Shown: in pieces, positions 53,622 through 62,779 of the stretch
Layout of the letters: every line of letters begins with the position of its first letter
How positions within the stretch are numbered: position 1 is the first letter of the stretch
From: Klenkia taihuensis
GTDB lineage: Bacteria; Actinomycetota; Actinomycetes; Mycobacteriales; Geodermatophilaceae
Direction of reading: 5' to 3'
Length of the DNA stretch: 64,000 bases
Assembly (NCBI RefSeq): GCF_900112525.1
Contig: NZ_FOMD01000001.1
Location: forward strand, 930,001 to 994,000
Notes under the pieces: generated by a model
Told to the model about the DNA's origin: nothing
The model's database searches: none
The model's input: the letters and a program-made list of their open reading frames with translations, nothing else
Made by a program: the position numbers and the translations under genes

Positions 53622-54259
53622 CCGCCGAGACGACCACCGTGCACGTGATGCGGCACGGCGAGGTGCACAACCCCACCGGCGTGCTCTACGGGCGGCTGCC
53701 CGGGTTCCACCTCTCCGAGGCCGGGCACGGCATGGCCGCGACCGCCGCGCAGTGGTTCGGCCACCACCGGCCCATCACCCACCTCGTCGCCTCGCCGCTG
53801 CAGCGCGCGCAGGAGACCGCCGCGCCCATCGCCTCGACGCTGGGGCTCGACATCGCCACCGACGACCGGCTGGTCGAGGCGGGCAACCAGTTCGAGGGCC
53901 AGACCTTCGGGGTCGGCGACGGGGCGCTCAAGCACCCGGCGAACTGGTGGCGGCTGCGCAACCCGTTCCGGCCCTCCTGGGGCGAGCCGTACCGGGAGAT
54001 CGCCGAGCGGATGCTGGGTGCGGTGCACACCGCCCGCGACGCCGCCCGGGGCTCGGCCGCGGTCTGCGTCAGCCACCAGCTGCCCATCTGGGTGCTGCGG
54101 CTGACCGTCGAGGGCCGCAGCTACCTGCACGACCCCCGGCGCCGCCAGTGCGGGCTGGCCAGCGTCACCTCGCTGACCTGGGCCGGCGACGAGCTGGTCC
54201 GGGTCGACTACGCCGAGCCCGCCGGCCCGGCCGGGAAGGGCACGGTGGGTGGCGCATGA
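53618..54259 (+). CDS. histidine phosphatase family protein
   Basis: 213 residues with the phosphohistidine [15 protein letters not shown] and second His in '[14 protein letters not shown]'. Similar to Rv0525, next to hemL in mycobacteria. Substrate unknown. Overlaps hemL and the TlpA gene. Confidence 0.88.
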   Translation: MTAETTTVHVMRHGEVHNPTGVLYGRLPGFHLSEAGHGMAATAAQWFGHHRPITHLVASPLQRAQETAAPIASTLGLDIATDDRLVEAGNQFEGQTFGVGDGALKHPANWWRLRNPFRPSWGEPYREIAERMLGAVHTARDAARGSAAVCVSHQLPIWVLRLTVEGRSYLHDPRRRQCGLASVTSLTWAGDELVRVDYAEPAGPAGKGTVGGA

Positions 54260-54825
54260 AGATGCTGCTCGCCGGGCTGGTCGCCGTCCTCGCGCTCGCC
54301 GGGTGCTCCACCGGCTCGGACCAGGTCGACGTGAACAACGGCGGCGAGTTCCGGTTCGTCGCGGCCACCCCGGCCGGCGAGGTCATCCCCGAGGGCGAGC
54401 GCTCCAGCGCCCCGGAGTTCAGCGGCACCCTGCTCGACGGGGAGTCCTGGAGCTCGCAGGAGCTCGACGGCGACGTCGCGGTGATCAACTTCTGGGGCTC
54501 CTGGTGCGCGCCGTGCCGGGTGGAGAGCCCGGAGTTCGAGGACGTCTACGTCGACGTCGCCGCGCAGGGCGTGCAGTTCCTCGGCGTCAACGTCAAGGAC
54601 CAGCAGCAGCTCGCCCAGGCCTTCGTGGACAACAAGGGGCTGACCTACCCGTCCCTGTTCGACCCGGCCAGCGAGGTCGCCCTCGCCTTCCGCGACTTCC
54701 CGGCGGCCGCCATCCCCTCGACCATCGTGCTGGACCGGTCCGGCGACGTCGCCGCGGTCTACACCGGCGCGGTCACCCAGACGAACCTGCAGGCCACCAT
54801 CGACCAGCTGCTCGAGGAGGACTGA
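54256..54825 (+). CDS. TlpA/ResA-like thioredoxin lipoprotein
   Basis: 189 residues: lipobox LALAGC (Cys17), thioredoxin WCAPC with Cys84 and Cys87. Keeps apocytochrome c cysteines reduced on the outer face of the membrane for heme attachment. ATG 54256 overlaps the phosphatase gene. Followed by ccdA. Confidence 0.92.
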   Translation: MKMLLAGLVAVLALAGCSTGSDQVDVNNGGEFRFVAATPAGEVIPEGERSSAPEFSGTLLDGESWSSQELDGDVAVINFWGSWCAPCRVESPEFEDVYVDVAAQGVQFLGVNVKDQQQLAQAFVDNKGLTYPSLFDPASEVALAFRDFPAAAIPSTIVLDRSGDVAAVYTGAVTQTNLQATIDQLLEED

Positions 54826-54828
54826 GCC

Positions 54829-55650
54829 GTGGGGGAGACCTTCGCCGGGCTGGTCACCGACGGGCCGCTGCTGGTGGCCGCGGCCGTCGCCGCCCTCGTC
54901 GGGCTGATCAGCTTCGCCTCGCCCTGCGTGCTCCCGCTGGTCCCCGGCTACCTGTCCTACGTCACCGGCCTGGTCGGCACCGGCACCCCGGCCCGGCAGC
55001 CCGCCGGCGACGCCAGCGGGACCGGGGCGGTGGCCACCGCGGTGCGCACCGACGAGCGGCCCCCGCGCGGGCGCATGGTCACCGGCGCGCTGCTGTTCGT
55101 CCTCGGCTTCACCGCCGTCTTCGTCGCCTTCGGCGCGCTGTTCGGCGGCCTGGGCCGCTGGCTGCTGGTCTACAACGACGAGATCACCCGGGTCATGGGC
55201 GGGGTCACCGTCGTCGTCGGCCTGGGCTTCCTGGGCTGGCTGCCGTTCCTGCAGCGCACGAGGAAGCTGTCGGTCCGCCCGGCCACCGGCCTGGCCGGTG
55301 CACCGCTGCTCGGCGTCGTGTTCGGCCTGGGCTGGACGCCGTGCCTGGGGCCCACGCTGGCCGCGGTCAACTCGCTGGCCTTCGCCGAGGCCACCGCGGC
55401 CCGCGGCTCCTTCCTCGGCATCGCCTACTGCCTGGGCCTCGGCGTCCCGTTCGTGCTGGTCGCCCTCGGCGCCCGCTGGGCGGTCGGGGCCACCGGGTTC
55501 CTGCGCCGGCACGCCGCCGCGGTCAGCCGCACCGGCGGCGCCGTCCTCGTCGTCGTCGGCCTGCTGCTGCTCACCGGGCTGTGGGGCGAGGGCATGATCT
55601 GGTTCCGCTCCTGGCTCGCCTCCACCGGCTTCGGGGAGTTCTTCCTGTGA
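54829..55650 (+). CDS. ccdA: cytochrome c biogenesis protein CcdA
   Basis: 273 residues, about six spans, with the 'SFASPCVLPLVPGYLSYVTGL' motif that carries the first Cys and a second in 'GLGWTPCLGPTLAAV'. Transfers reductant across the membrane to TlpA. GTG 54829 starts three bases after the tlpA stop. Confidence 0.94.
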   Translation: MGETFAGLVTDGPLLVAAAVAALVGLISFASPCVLPLVPGYLSYVTGLVGTGTPARQPAGDASGTGAVATAVRTDERPPRGRMVTGALLFVLGFTAVFVAFGALFGGLGRWLLVYNDEITRVMGGVTVVVGLGFLGWLPFLQRTRKLSVRPATGLAGAPLLGVVFGLGWTPCLGPTLAAVNSLAFAEATAARGSFLGIAYCLGLGVPFVLVALGARWAVGATGFLRRHAAAVSRTGGAVLVVVGLLLLTGLWGEGMIWFRSWLASTGFGEFFL

Positions 55651-57248
55651 CCACCACCGTCGAGCGGCCCGCGGCCGCGCCGCCGCCCCCGTCCGGCCCG
55701 TCGCCCGCGAGCCGGGTCGGGACGACGCTGCTGCGCTGGTGGCGGTCGCTGACGGCGATGCGGACGGCGCTGGTGCTGCTGTTCCTGCTCGCCGTCGCCT
55801 CGGTGCCCGGCTCGCTGCTGCCGCAGCGCTCGCTGTCGCAGAGCCAGGTGACCCGGTACTTCGCCGACCACCCGGACCTCGCGCCGGTGCTGGACAGGTT
55901 CTACCTGTTCGACGTCTTCTCCTCGCCCTGGTTCGCCGCGATCTACCTGCTGCTGTTCCTCTCGCTCATCGGCTGCGTCGTGCCGCGGGCGGTCGAGCAC
56001 GCCCGTGCGGTGTTCGCCGCGCCCCCGCCCGCCCCGCGGCACCTGCACCGGCTGCCCGACCACCGGAGCCTGGACTCCGGCCTGGACGGCACCGCCACCC
56101 TCGACGTGGTCGAGGAGGAGCTGCGGGTCCGCCGCTTCCGGGTGGTGCGCCGCGAAGGCCGGTACGGCCCGGAGCTGTCGGCGGAGAAGGGTTTGCTCAA
56201 GGAGACCGGCAACGTCGTGTTCCACCTCGCCCTGCTGGCGCTGCTGCTCGGCCTGGCCGGCGGCAAGCTGTGGGGCTACGAGGGCAGCATCCTGGTCACC
56301 GAGGGCGACCGGTTCTGCAACACCTTCCAGCAGTACGACAACTACAGCTCGGGCGCGCTGGTCGACGCCGGGGAGATGTCGCCGCTGTGCGTCACCCTCG
56401 ACGACTTCAAGGCCGAGTACGAGGAGAACCTCACCGCGGCCTCCTTCACCGCCGACATCCAGTACGGCCTGGCCGGGTCGGCCAGCCGGGGCACCACGAT
56501 CGGCGTGAACAGCCCGCTGCGCTTCGACGGCGACCGGGTCTACGTCACCGGCCACGGGTACGCCCCGGTGTTCAGCGTGACCTTCCCCAACGGCGACTCC
56601 TTCACCGACATCTCCGCGCCGTTCCTGCCCGCCGAGACCCAGACCATGTCCAGCGAGGGCGCGCTCAAGCTGCCCGACGTGCCCGGCTCGGACGAGCAGC
56701 TGGCCCTGCAGGGCCTGTTCGCGCCCACCGGCTCGGTGCAGGGCGGGGTGCTGACCTCGGTCGACCCCCGGCCGCTGGACCCGCAGGTCGCCGTCTTCGT
56801 CTACGAGGGCTACCTCGGCCTGGACTCCGGGCTGCCGCAGAACGTCTACTCCCTGGACCAGACCCAGATCGACCGCGGCAACCTGACCCGGGTCGGCGAG
56901 GCCAACCTGAAGGTGGGGGAGTCCACCACGCTGGCCGACGGCACCGTCATCACCTTCTCCGGCGTCAAGCAGTTCGCCGCGATGCAGGTCTCGCACGACC
57001 CCGGCCAGGTGTGGGTGCTGGTCTCGGCGATCGCCATCCTGGTCGGCCTGCTCGGCATGCTGCTGCTGCGCCGGGAACGGGTCTTCGCCCGCGCCACCGC
57101 CGGTCCCGACGGCGCGGGTACCGTCCTGGTGGTCGGGGCGCTGACCCGCGGCAGCGCCGACACCGCCCCCCGCTTCACCGCGCTCACCGACGACGTCGCG
57201 GCGGCCCTGACCCGCCGCGCCCGCACCGAGGAGAACCCCCGCACGTGA
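55647..57248 (+). CDS. resB: cytochrome c biogenesis protein ResB
   Basis: 533 residues, large outer domain between membrane helices. 'GLLKETGNVVFHLALLALLLGLA' and 'KVGESTTLADGTVITFSG' match ResB. Forms the System II heme-attachment complex with CcsB. GTG 55647 overlaps ccdA. Confidence 0.94.
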   Translation: MTTTVERPAAAPPPPSGPSPASRVGTTLLRWWRSLTAMRTALVLLFLLAVASVPGSLLPQRSLSQSQVTRYFADHPDLAPVLDRFYLFDVFSSPWFAAIYLLLFLSLIGCVVPRAVEHARAVFAAPPPAPRHLHRLPDHRSLDSGLDGTATLDVVEEELRVRRFRVVRREGRYGPELSAEKGLLKETGNVVFHLALLALLLGLAGGKLWGYEGSILVTEGDRFCNTFQQYDNYSSGALVDAGEMSPLCVTLDDFKAEYEENLTAASFTADIQYGLAGSASRGTTIGVNSPLRFDGDRVYVTGHGYAPVFSVTFPNGDSFTDISAPFLPAETQTMSSEGALKLPDVPGSDEQLALQGLFAPTGSVQGGVLTSVDPRPLDPQVAVFVYEGYLGLDSGLPQNVYSLDQTQIDRGNLTRVGEANLKVGESTTLADGTVITFSGVKQFAAMQVSHDPGQVWVLVSAIAILVGLLGMLLLRRERVFARATAGPDGAGTVLVVGALTRGSADTAPRFTALTDDVAAALTRRARTEENPRT

Positions 57249-58216
57249 TCAACGAATCGCTGGCCGCGACCTCGGACACGCTCTTCTCCGTCGCGGTGGG
57301 GCTCTACTCCCTGGCCGTCGTCGCCTTCTGCGCCGAGCTCGCCTTCGGCGGCCGCACGGCCCCCGCCCGCGAGCTGGTCGCCGCCGGCGGTGGCCCGGCC
57401 GAGCAGCCCGTGGCCCGTCCCGGCGGCACCGCCGACGACGAGCCGGCGCGGGCCCGCCGCTGGGGCATGGTCGCGATGGCCCTCACCGCGCTGGGCGCGG
57501 TCGTGCAGGCCGGGGTGCTGGTCACCCGCGGCATGGCCACCGGCCGGCTGCCCTGGGGCAACATGTACGAGTTCGGCACCGCCGTCGTGCTGGTCGCCGT
57601 CGTGGTCTACCTGGTGCTCGCGGTGCGCACCCCGTCGCTGCGGCACATCGGCATCTTCGTGCTCGCCCCGGTCGTGCTCTCCATGGTCGGCATCGGGCTG
57701 TTCCTCTACGCCTCGGCCGGCCCGCTGGTCGCCGCGCTCCGCTCGGCCTGGCTGGCCGTGCACGTCACCACCGCGATCCTGGGCTTCGGCATCTTCTTCG
57801 TCTCCGGCATCGCGAGCGTGATGTACCTGGTCCGCGCCCGGTACGAGGCCAAGGTCGCCGCCGGTGAGCAGCCGCTGTCGCGGATCGTGCACCGGCTGCC
57901 CGGTGCCGCCGCGCTGGACCGCACCGCGCACCGCACCGCAGTCTTCGGCTTCCCGATCTGGACCTTCGCCGTGATCGCCGGCGCCATCTGGGCCGAGAGC
58001 GCGTGGGGCCGGTTCTGGGGCTGGGACCCCAAGGAGACCTGGGCCTTCATCGCCTGGGTCGTCTACGCCGCCTACCTGCACGCCCGCACCACCGCCGGCT
58101 GGCGCGGCCGCCCCTCGGCCTGGATCAACGTCGTGGGCCTGGGCGTGATGATCTTCAACCTGCTCTACGTGAACATGGTGTCCACCGGCCTGCACTCCTA
58201 CGGCGGGGTGAACTGA
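57245..58216 (+). CDS. ccsB: c-type cytochrome biogenesis protein CcsB (CcsA)
   Basis: 323 residues, about eight spans, with the WWD-type heme motif WGWDPKETWAF near residue 258 and an N-terminal histidine-bearing span. Handles heme for cytochrome c maturation. GTG 57245 overlaps resB. Last gene of the heme-cytochrome operon. Confidence 0.94.
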   Translation: MINESLAATSDTLFSVAVGLYSLAVVAFCAELAFGGRTAPARELVAAGGGPAEQPVARPGGTADDEPARARRWGMVAMALTALGAVVQAGVLVTRGMATGRLPWGNMYEFGTAVVLVAVVVYLVLAVRTPSLRHIGIFVLAPVVLSMVGIGLFLYASAGPLVAALRSAWLAVHVTTAILGFGIFFVSGIASVMYLVRARYEAKVAAGEQPLSRIVHRLPGAAALDRTAHRTAVFGFPIWTFAVIAGAIWAESAWGRFWGWDPKETWAFIAWVVYAAYLHARTTAGWRGRPSAWINVVGLGVMIFNLLYVNMVSTGLHSYGGVN

Positions 58217-58331
58217 CACCGGTGTAACTCTCCGTCACCCCCACTGTCGGGGGACGGACGGCGCAGAACACGTGCTCGGAGCGGGAAACCGTGTCACCCT
58301 GCTCGTATGCGCACGTACGCAGGAGCCCACG

Positions 58332-58703
58332 GTGGGTAAGCACTCGGCCCTCGACGGGGCCACCGTGCACCCGTTGGTGGCCGACGCCCTGGAGCGCCGT
58401 CAGCAGGGGCCGCAGGGGCCGCAGCCGCCGCGCGCGCCGAACGTCGTGCAGCACCAGGCCGCCGAGCCCGGCAGCACCGCGGTCGGCTGGCCGGCGGAGA
58501 CCCACTTCGCCGACGGCCTGGGCTGGCCCGGGGCCGACCCCGTCGAGCCGCTCGCGGTCCACCCGGCCGACGACGGCTCGGTGCTGGCCGTGCTGGACGC
58601 GGCCGCCCAGGCCGGGGCCGGCGCACCGGAGCAGCCCACCCGGCGCACCGGCTGGCGCCGGTTCTTCGGCGGCGGCCAGACCCGGCCGACCACCGCCGCC
58701 TGA
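58332..58703 (+). CDS. hypothetical protein
   Basis: 123 residues, polar and Pro/Gln-rich, beginning VGKHSALDGATVHPLV. Chosen start GTG 58332 has AGGAGCCC just upstream. No domain recognised. The frame is open upstream to 58272. Confidence 0.6.
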   Translation: MGKHSALDGATVHPLVADALERRQQGPQGPQPPRAPNVVQHQAAEPGSTAVGWPAETHFADGLGWPGADPVEPLAVHPADDGSVLAVLDAAAQAGAGAPEQPTRRTGWRRFFGGGQTRPTTAA

Positions 58704-58705
58704 CC

Positions 58706-58933
58706 TCAGGCGGGGGTGGACCCGTCGTCGCGGCGGGTGCGCCGGTCGAGCTCGCGGAGGAAGTCCGGGTCGTCGTCGGGCGCCACGGGGCGCTGCGGCG
58801 GCCGGGGACCGCGCGGCGGCCGGGGACGGCGGAGACCACCACCGCCGTTGCCGTTGCCGCCCTGGGTGGCCGCTGCCCGCATGACGAGCACGACCACCGC
58901 GATGGCGATCACCAGCATGACCAAGAAGACCAC
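58706..58933 (-). CDS. small single-span membrane protein
   Basis: 75 residues: one N-terminal membrane helix (about 1-16), Gly/Pro/Arg-rich linker and acidic tail ('DDDPDFLRELDRRTRRDD'). GTG 58933 has GAGG upstream. Convergent with the hypothetical gene by 2 bp. Function unknown. Confidence 0.65.
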   Translation of the reverse strand: MVFLVMLVIAIAVVVLVMRAAATQGGNGNGGGGLRRPRPPRGPRPPQRPVAPDDDPDFLRELDRRTRRDDGSTPA

Positions 58934-59043
58934 CGGTCCACCTCTTCCCCGCTGTCGTGCGCGACCCACCGGCCACCCAATGTAGGCGCCCCGGCGATAC
59001 TCGGGGATGCCCACAGATCGGCACCGCCAACCAGGAGGCTGAC

Positions 59044-59490
59044 ATCGACGCCGTCGACGAGCAGCTGCTCGCGCTGCTGCAGGCCAACGGCCGCGCCAGC
59101 TACGCCGAGCTGGCCCGCCAGGTCGGCCTGTCCGCCCCCGCGGTGCACGAGCGGGTGGGCAAGCTGGAGTCCGCCGGGGTCATCACCGGCTACACCGCGG
59201 TGGTCGACCCGGCCGCGGTCGGCCTCGGGGTGACCGCGCTGATCGGCGTCATCGACAGCGACGAGGTCGACGACGTGGGGATCCTGGAGGCGATGTCCGC
59301 GCTGCCGCACGTCGAGGACTGCTGGCGGACCGCGGGCACCGAGGGCTACGTGCTGAAGGTGCGGGTGACCGACATCCCGGCACTCGAGGACACCATCAAC
59401 GCGTTGAACCGGATCCGGGGCGTCGCACGCACCCGGACGACCGTCGTGCTGTCGACCAAGTGGGAGGGCCGCCATGGCCGCGCAGAGTGA
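59044..59490 (+). CDS. Lrp/AsnC family transcriptional regulator, probable AUC start
   Basis: 148 residues: HTH ('ASYAELARQVGLSAPAVHERVGKLE') and ligand-binding domain ('YVLKVRVTDIPALED'). The best start is ATC 59044, which lies 5 nt after a perfect AGGAGG (59033-59038) and gives the standard family N-terminus (DAVDEQLLALL). No ATG or GTG is in frame nearby except GTG 58957, 29 codons upstream and without a ribosome-binding site. Overlaps the next gene by 17 bp. Confidence 0.8.
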   Translation: MDAVDEQLLALLQANGRASYAELARQVGLSAPAVHERVGKLESAGVITGYTAVVDPAAVGLGVTALIGVIDSDEVDDVGILEAMSALPHVEDCWRTAGTEGYVLKVRVTDIPALEDTINALNRIRGVARTRTTVVLSTKWEGRHGRAE

Positions 59491-59800
59491 GCAGAACCGA
59501 CCGGTGAGCCCGACCGGCGGTCCGGCGCAGCCGCCGTCGGTGTGGCCGCTGCTGGCGCTCTACACCCTCGGGCGCATCCTGCTGGCCGCCGCGCTGGTCG
59601 CCCTGCTGTGGCTGCTGGGCCTGGGCAGCTTCCCCGGCCTGCTGTTCGGCCTGCTGCTGTCGATGCCGCTGTCGTTCGTGCTGCTGCGCCCGCTGCGCGA
59701 CAAGCTCACCGAGGCCATGGCCGCCCGCTCGGTCACCCGCAAGGCCAGCAAGGCCGACCTGCGCGCCCGGCTGAAGGGCACCGACGACCCGATCAGCTGA
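59474..59800 (+). CDS. DUF4229 membrane protein
   Basis: 108 residues with two membrane spans and a conserved 'LRPLRDKLTEAM' tail. Start ATG 59474 overlaps the Lrp gene. Function unknown. Confidence 0.85.
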   Translation: MAAQSEQNRPVSPTGGPAQPPSVWPLLALYTLGRILLAAALVALLWLLGLGSFPGLLFGLLLSMPLSFVLLRPLRDKLTEAMAARSVTRKASKADLRARLKGTDDPIS

Positions 59801-60662
59801 GCGCGAGCCCCAGGGCGAACACCACGCCGGTCACCAGGGTGGCCCGTCCGGTGCCGCCCAGGGCCGCGATCAGCGCCGGCCCGCGCGCGCCCGACAGCAC
59901 CGTGCGGACCGGGGGGACGGCGACCGGGGCGGCCAGCAGCCCCAGCAGCGCCCACGGCCGGGCCAGCCCGACCAGCAGCACCACCACGAACGCGGCGACG
60001 ACCAGGCCGGTGAAGAACCACCGGGTGGCCCGCTCGCCGAGCAGCACCGCCAGCGTCCGCTTCCCGACCGCCGCGTCGCCGTGCACGTCGCGCAGGTTGT
60101 TCACCACCAGGATCGCGGTGATCAGCAGGCCCACCGGCACGGCGGCGGCGAACGCCAGCCCCTCCACGGTGCGGGTCTGGCCGAACGTGGTGCCCACGGT
60201 GGCGACCAGGCCGAAGAACACGAAGACGAACACCTCGCCCAGCGCCCGGTAGCCGTAGGGGATCGGGCCGCCGGTGTAGGTCCAGGCGGCCAGGATGCTC
60301 ACCGCCCCGACCGCGACCAGCCACCAGCTCGACAGCGCGGCCATCGCCAGCCCGGCCACCCCCGCGACGGCGAAGGACAGCACCGCCGCGACCAGCACGG
60401 CGCGCTCGCCGGCCGCGCCCGACCCGACCAGCCGCATCGGGCCCACCCGGTCGGCGTCGGTGCCGCGGCGGCCGTCGGAGAAGTCGTTGGCGTAGTTGAC
60501 CCCGACCTGCAGGGCCAAGGCCACGAGGAGGGCCAGCAGCGCGGGGACCGGCCGGAACCCGTCCAGCGCCACGGCGACGCCGGTGCCGACCAGCACGGGG
60601 GCGACGGCGGCGGGCAGGGTGCGGGGCCGGGCTCCGGCCAGCCACTGGGCGGGGGTGGCCAT
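59793..60662 (-). CDS. menA: 1,4-dihydroxy-2-naphthoate polyprenyltransferase
   Basis: 289 residues, about nine spans, UbiA fold with the Asp-rich motifs 'NYANDFSDGRRGTDADR' and 'NNLRDVHGDAAVGKRT'. Attaches the prenyl chain in menaquinone synthesis. ATG 60662 overlaps the menE stop. Overlaps DUF4229 at its 3' end. Confidence 0.95.
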   Translation of the reverse strand: MATPAQWLAGARPRTLPAAVAPVLVGTGVAVALDGFRPVPALLALLVALALQVGVNYANDFSDGRRGTDADRVGPMRLVGSGAAGERAVLVAAVLSFAVAGVAGLAMAALSSWWLVAVGAVSILAAWTYTGGPIPYGYRALGEVFVFVFFGLVATVGTTFGQTRTVEGLAFAAAVPVGLLITAILVVNNLRDVHGDAAVGKRTLAVLLGERATRWFFTGLVVAAFVVVLLVGLARPWALLGLLAAPVAVPPVRTVLSGARGPALIAALGGTGRATLVTGVVFALGLALS

Positions 60663-61795
60663 CAGGCTCCTTCGAACAGGCGGGTGACCGACCGGCGGTC
60701 GGGCTTGCCGGTGTGCAGGACGGGGACGGCGTCGACCAGCAGCAGCTCCTTGGGTGCGGCCGGTGCGCCCAGGCGCTCGGCGACCCACGGCCGCAGGTCG
60801 GCCAGCTGCGGCTCGGCGCCGGGGGAGGGGACGACGGCGGCGACCACCCGATGGCCCCACTCGGGGTCCGGCCGGCCGGCGACCACGGCGTCGTCGACGG
60901 CGGGGTGCTCGCGCAGCGCGGCCTCGACCGCCTGCGGGGCCACGTTGACCCCGCCGGAGACCAGCACGTCGTCCAGCCGGCCGTGCACCTGCAGCCGGCC
61001 CCCGACCAGCGTGCCGGCGTCGCGGGTGCGGAACCAGCCGTCGACGAACGCCTCGGCGGTGGCGGCCGGGTCCAGCCGGTAACCCAGCGCCAGCTGCGGG
61101 CCGGTCAGCTCGACGCCGCGGTCGGCCACCCGCACCCCGACGCCGTCCAGCGGGACGCCGTCGTAGACGCAGCCGCCGGCGGTCTCGCTCATCCCGTAGG
61201 TGGTGACCACGCCGACGCCCTCCGCGCGGGCGCGGGCGAGGAGCGCGGGGTCGGTGGCCGCACCGCCGACGAGCACGGCGTCCAGGGCGCGCAGTGCGCC
61301 GGGCTCGGTGTCGAGGAGGCGGCGCAGCTGGGTGGGCACCAGGGCGGCGTACCGGCGGTCGCCGGGTACCCGGGGCAGCGCGTCGGCCAGCCGCTCCCCG
61401 GGGGCCAGCACCGCGGGCGGCGCGCCGGCCAGGGCGGACCGGACCAGCACCTGCAGGCCGGCGACCGCGCTCACCGGCAGCGCCAGCAGCCAGCCGCCGG
61501 GGCCGCCGAGCCGGTCCAGCGTCGCGGTGGCCGAGGCCCGCAGGGCGGCGGCGGGCAGCAGCACACCGCGGCCGTCGCCGGTGGAGCCGGAGGTGAGGAC
61601 GACGAGGTCGGCGCCGTCCTCGAGCGGGAGGTCCGGCCGCAGCACCGCGCGGGCGCGGGCGGCCGGGCCGGGGTCGGCGGGGACGACGGACAGCGGCGCC
61701 CCGCCGTCGAGGGCGGCGCGGACGGCGGGCCAGACGTCGGTGAGCACCGCGGGGCCGAGGGCCGGCGCGGGCACCAGGGTCAGCCGCCGGTCCAC
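60662..61795 (-). CDS. menE: o-succinylbenzoate-CoA ligase
   Basis: 377 residues, adenylating enzyme with 'VVLTSGSTGDGRGVLL', 'TTYGMSETAGGCVYDG' and 'GRLDDVLVSGGVNVAP', and C-terminal catalytic Lys in 'HTGKPDRRS'. Activates o-succinylbenzoate. GTG 61795 is 8 nt from TACCCT (complement of 61804-61809). Co-directional with menA. Confidence 0.93.
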   Translation of the reverse strand: MDRRLTLVPAPALGPAVLTDVWPAVRAALDGGAPLSVVPADPGPAARARAVLRPDLPLEDGADLVVLTSGSTGDGRGVLLPAAALRASATATLDRLGGPGGWLLALPVSAVAGLQVLVRSALAGAPPAVLAPGERLADALPRVPGDRRYAALVPTQLRRLLDTEPGALRALDAVLVGGAATDPALLARARAEGVGVVTTYGMSETAGGCVYDGVPLDGVGVRVADRGVELTGPQLALGYRLDPAATAEAFVDGWFRTRDAGTLVGGRLQVHGRLDDVLVSGGVNVAPQAVEAALREHPAVDDAVVAGRPDPEWGHRVVAAVVPSPGAEPQLADLRPWVAERLGAPAAPKELLLVDAVPVLHTGKPDRRSVTRLFEGA

Positions 61796-61831
61796 GAGCA
61801 GCCAGGGTAGTGAGCTCCTTAGGATCACGAG
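61796..61831. promoter_or_regulatory. divergent menE/menC promoters
   Basis: TAGGAT (61820-61825) is 6 nt before menC's GTG 61832. AGGGTA (61804-61809; TACCCT on the minus strand) is 8 nt before menE's GTG. Both mRNAs would be leaderless or nearly so. Confidence 0.55.
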
Positions 61832-62779
61832 GTGGACCCGCAGCTGACCGACCTCCGGGTGTACCGCACCCCGCTGCGCACCCGGTTCCGCGGAATCGAC
61901 GTCCGCGACGGCGTGCTGGTGCGCGGCCCGGCCGGCTGGGGCGAGTTCTCCCCGTTCTGGGACTACGCCGACGCCGAGGTGACCCGCTGGTGGGCCGCGG
62001 CCGTCGAGGCCGCCACCGTCGGCTGGCCGGCGCCGGTGCGCGCCGCGGTGCCGGTGAACTGCACGGTCCCGGCCGTGGGCCCCGAGCAGGCGCACGCCGT
62101 GGTCACCGCGTCGGGCTGCCGGACCGCGAAGGTCAAGGTCGCCGAGCCCGGCCAGACCGACGCCGACGACGAGGCCCGGGTGGAGGCCGTCCGCGACGCG
62201 CTGGGCCCGGGCGGGGCGGTCCGGGTCGACGCCAACGCCGCCTGGTCGGTCGACCGCGCCGTGGAGCGGATCCGCACCCTGGACCGGTACGGCCTGGAGT
62301 ACGTCGAGCAGCCCTGCGCCACCGTCGAGGAGCTGGTCGCGCTGCGCCGCCGGGTCGACGTGCGGGTGGCCGCCGACGAGGTGGTCCGCCGCTCGGCCGA
62401 CCCCGCGGGGGTGGACCTGCGCGAGGCGTGCGACGTCGTCGTCCTCAAGGTGCAGCCGCTGGGCGGGGTGCGGGCCGCGCTGGAGGTGGCCCAGGCGCAC
62501 GGCCTGCCGTGCGTGGTGTCCTCGGCGCTGGAGTCCTCGGTGGGCATCGCCGCCGGGGTCGCGCTGGCCGCGGCGCTGCCCGAGCTGCCCTTCGCCTGCG
62601 GGCTGGCCACGGTCGCGCTGTTCACCGAGGACGTCACCACCGAGCCGCTGCTGCCGGTGGACGGCGCGCTGCCGGTGCGCGCGGTGGTGCCCGACCGGGT
62701 CCCCGCGGCCGACCCCGTCACCGAGCAGCGCTGGCGGGACCGCCGCGACCGGGTGGCCTCGGTGGGGGCCCCGGCGTGA
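61832..62779 (+). CDS. menC: o-succinylbenzoate synthase
   Basis: 315 residues, enolase superfamily: Lys motif 'TAKVKVAEPG', metal ligands in 'VRVDANAAWS', 'EYVEQPCA' and 'VAADEVVR', and Lys in 'VVLKVQPLGG'. Dehydrates SHCHC to o-succinylbenzoate. GTG 61832 is leaderless. Stop overlaps menD. Confidence 0.94.
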   Translation: MDPQLTDLRVYRTPLRTRFRGIDVRDGVLVRGPAGWGEFSPFWDYADAEVTRWWAAAVEAATVGWPAPVRAAVPVNCTVPAVGPEQAHAVVTASGCRTAKVKVAEPGQTDADDEARVEAVRDALGPGGAVRVDANAAWSVDRAVERIRTLDRYGLEYVEQPCATVEELVALRRRVDVRVAADEVVRRSADPAGVDLREACDVVVLKVQPLGGVRAALEVAQAHGLPCVVSSALESSVGIAAGVALAAALPELPFACGLATVALFTEDVTTEPLLPVDGALPVRAVVPDRVPAADPVTEQRWRDRRDRVASVGAPA

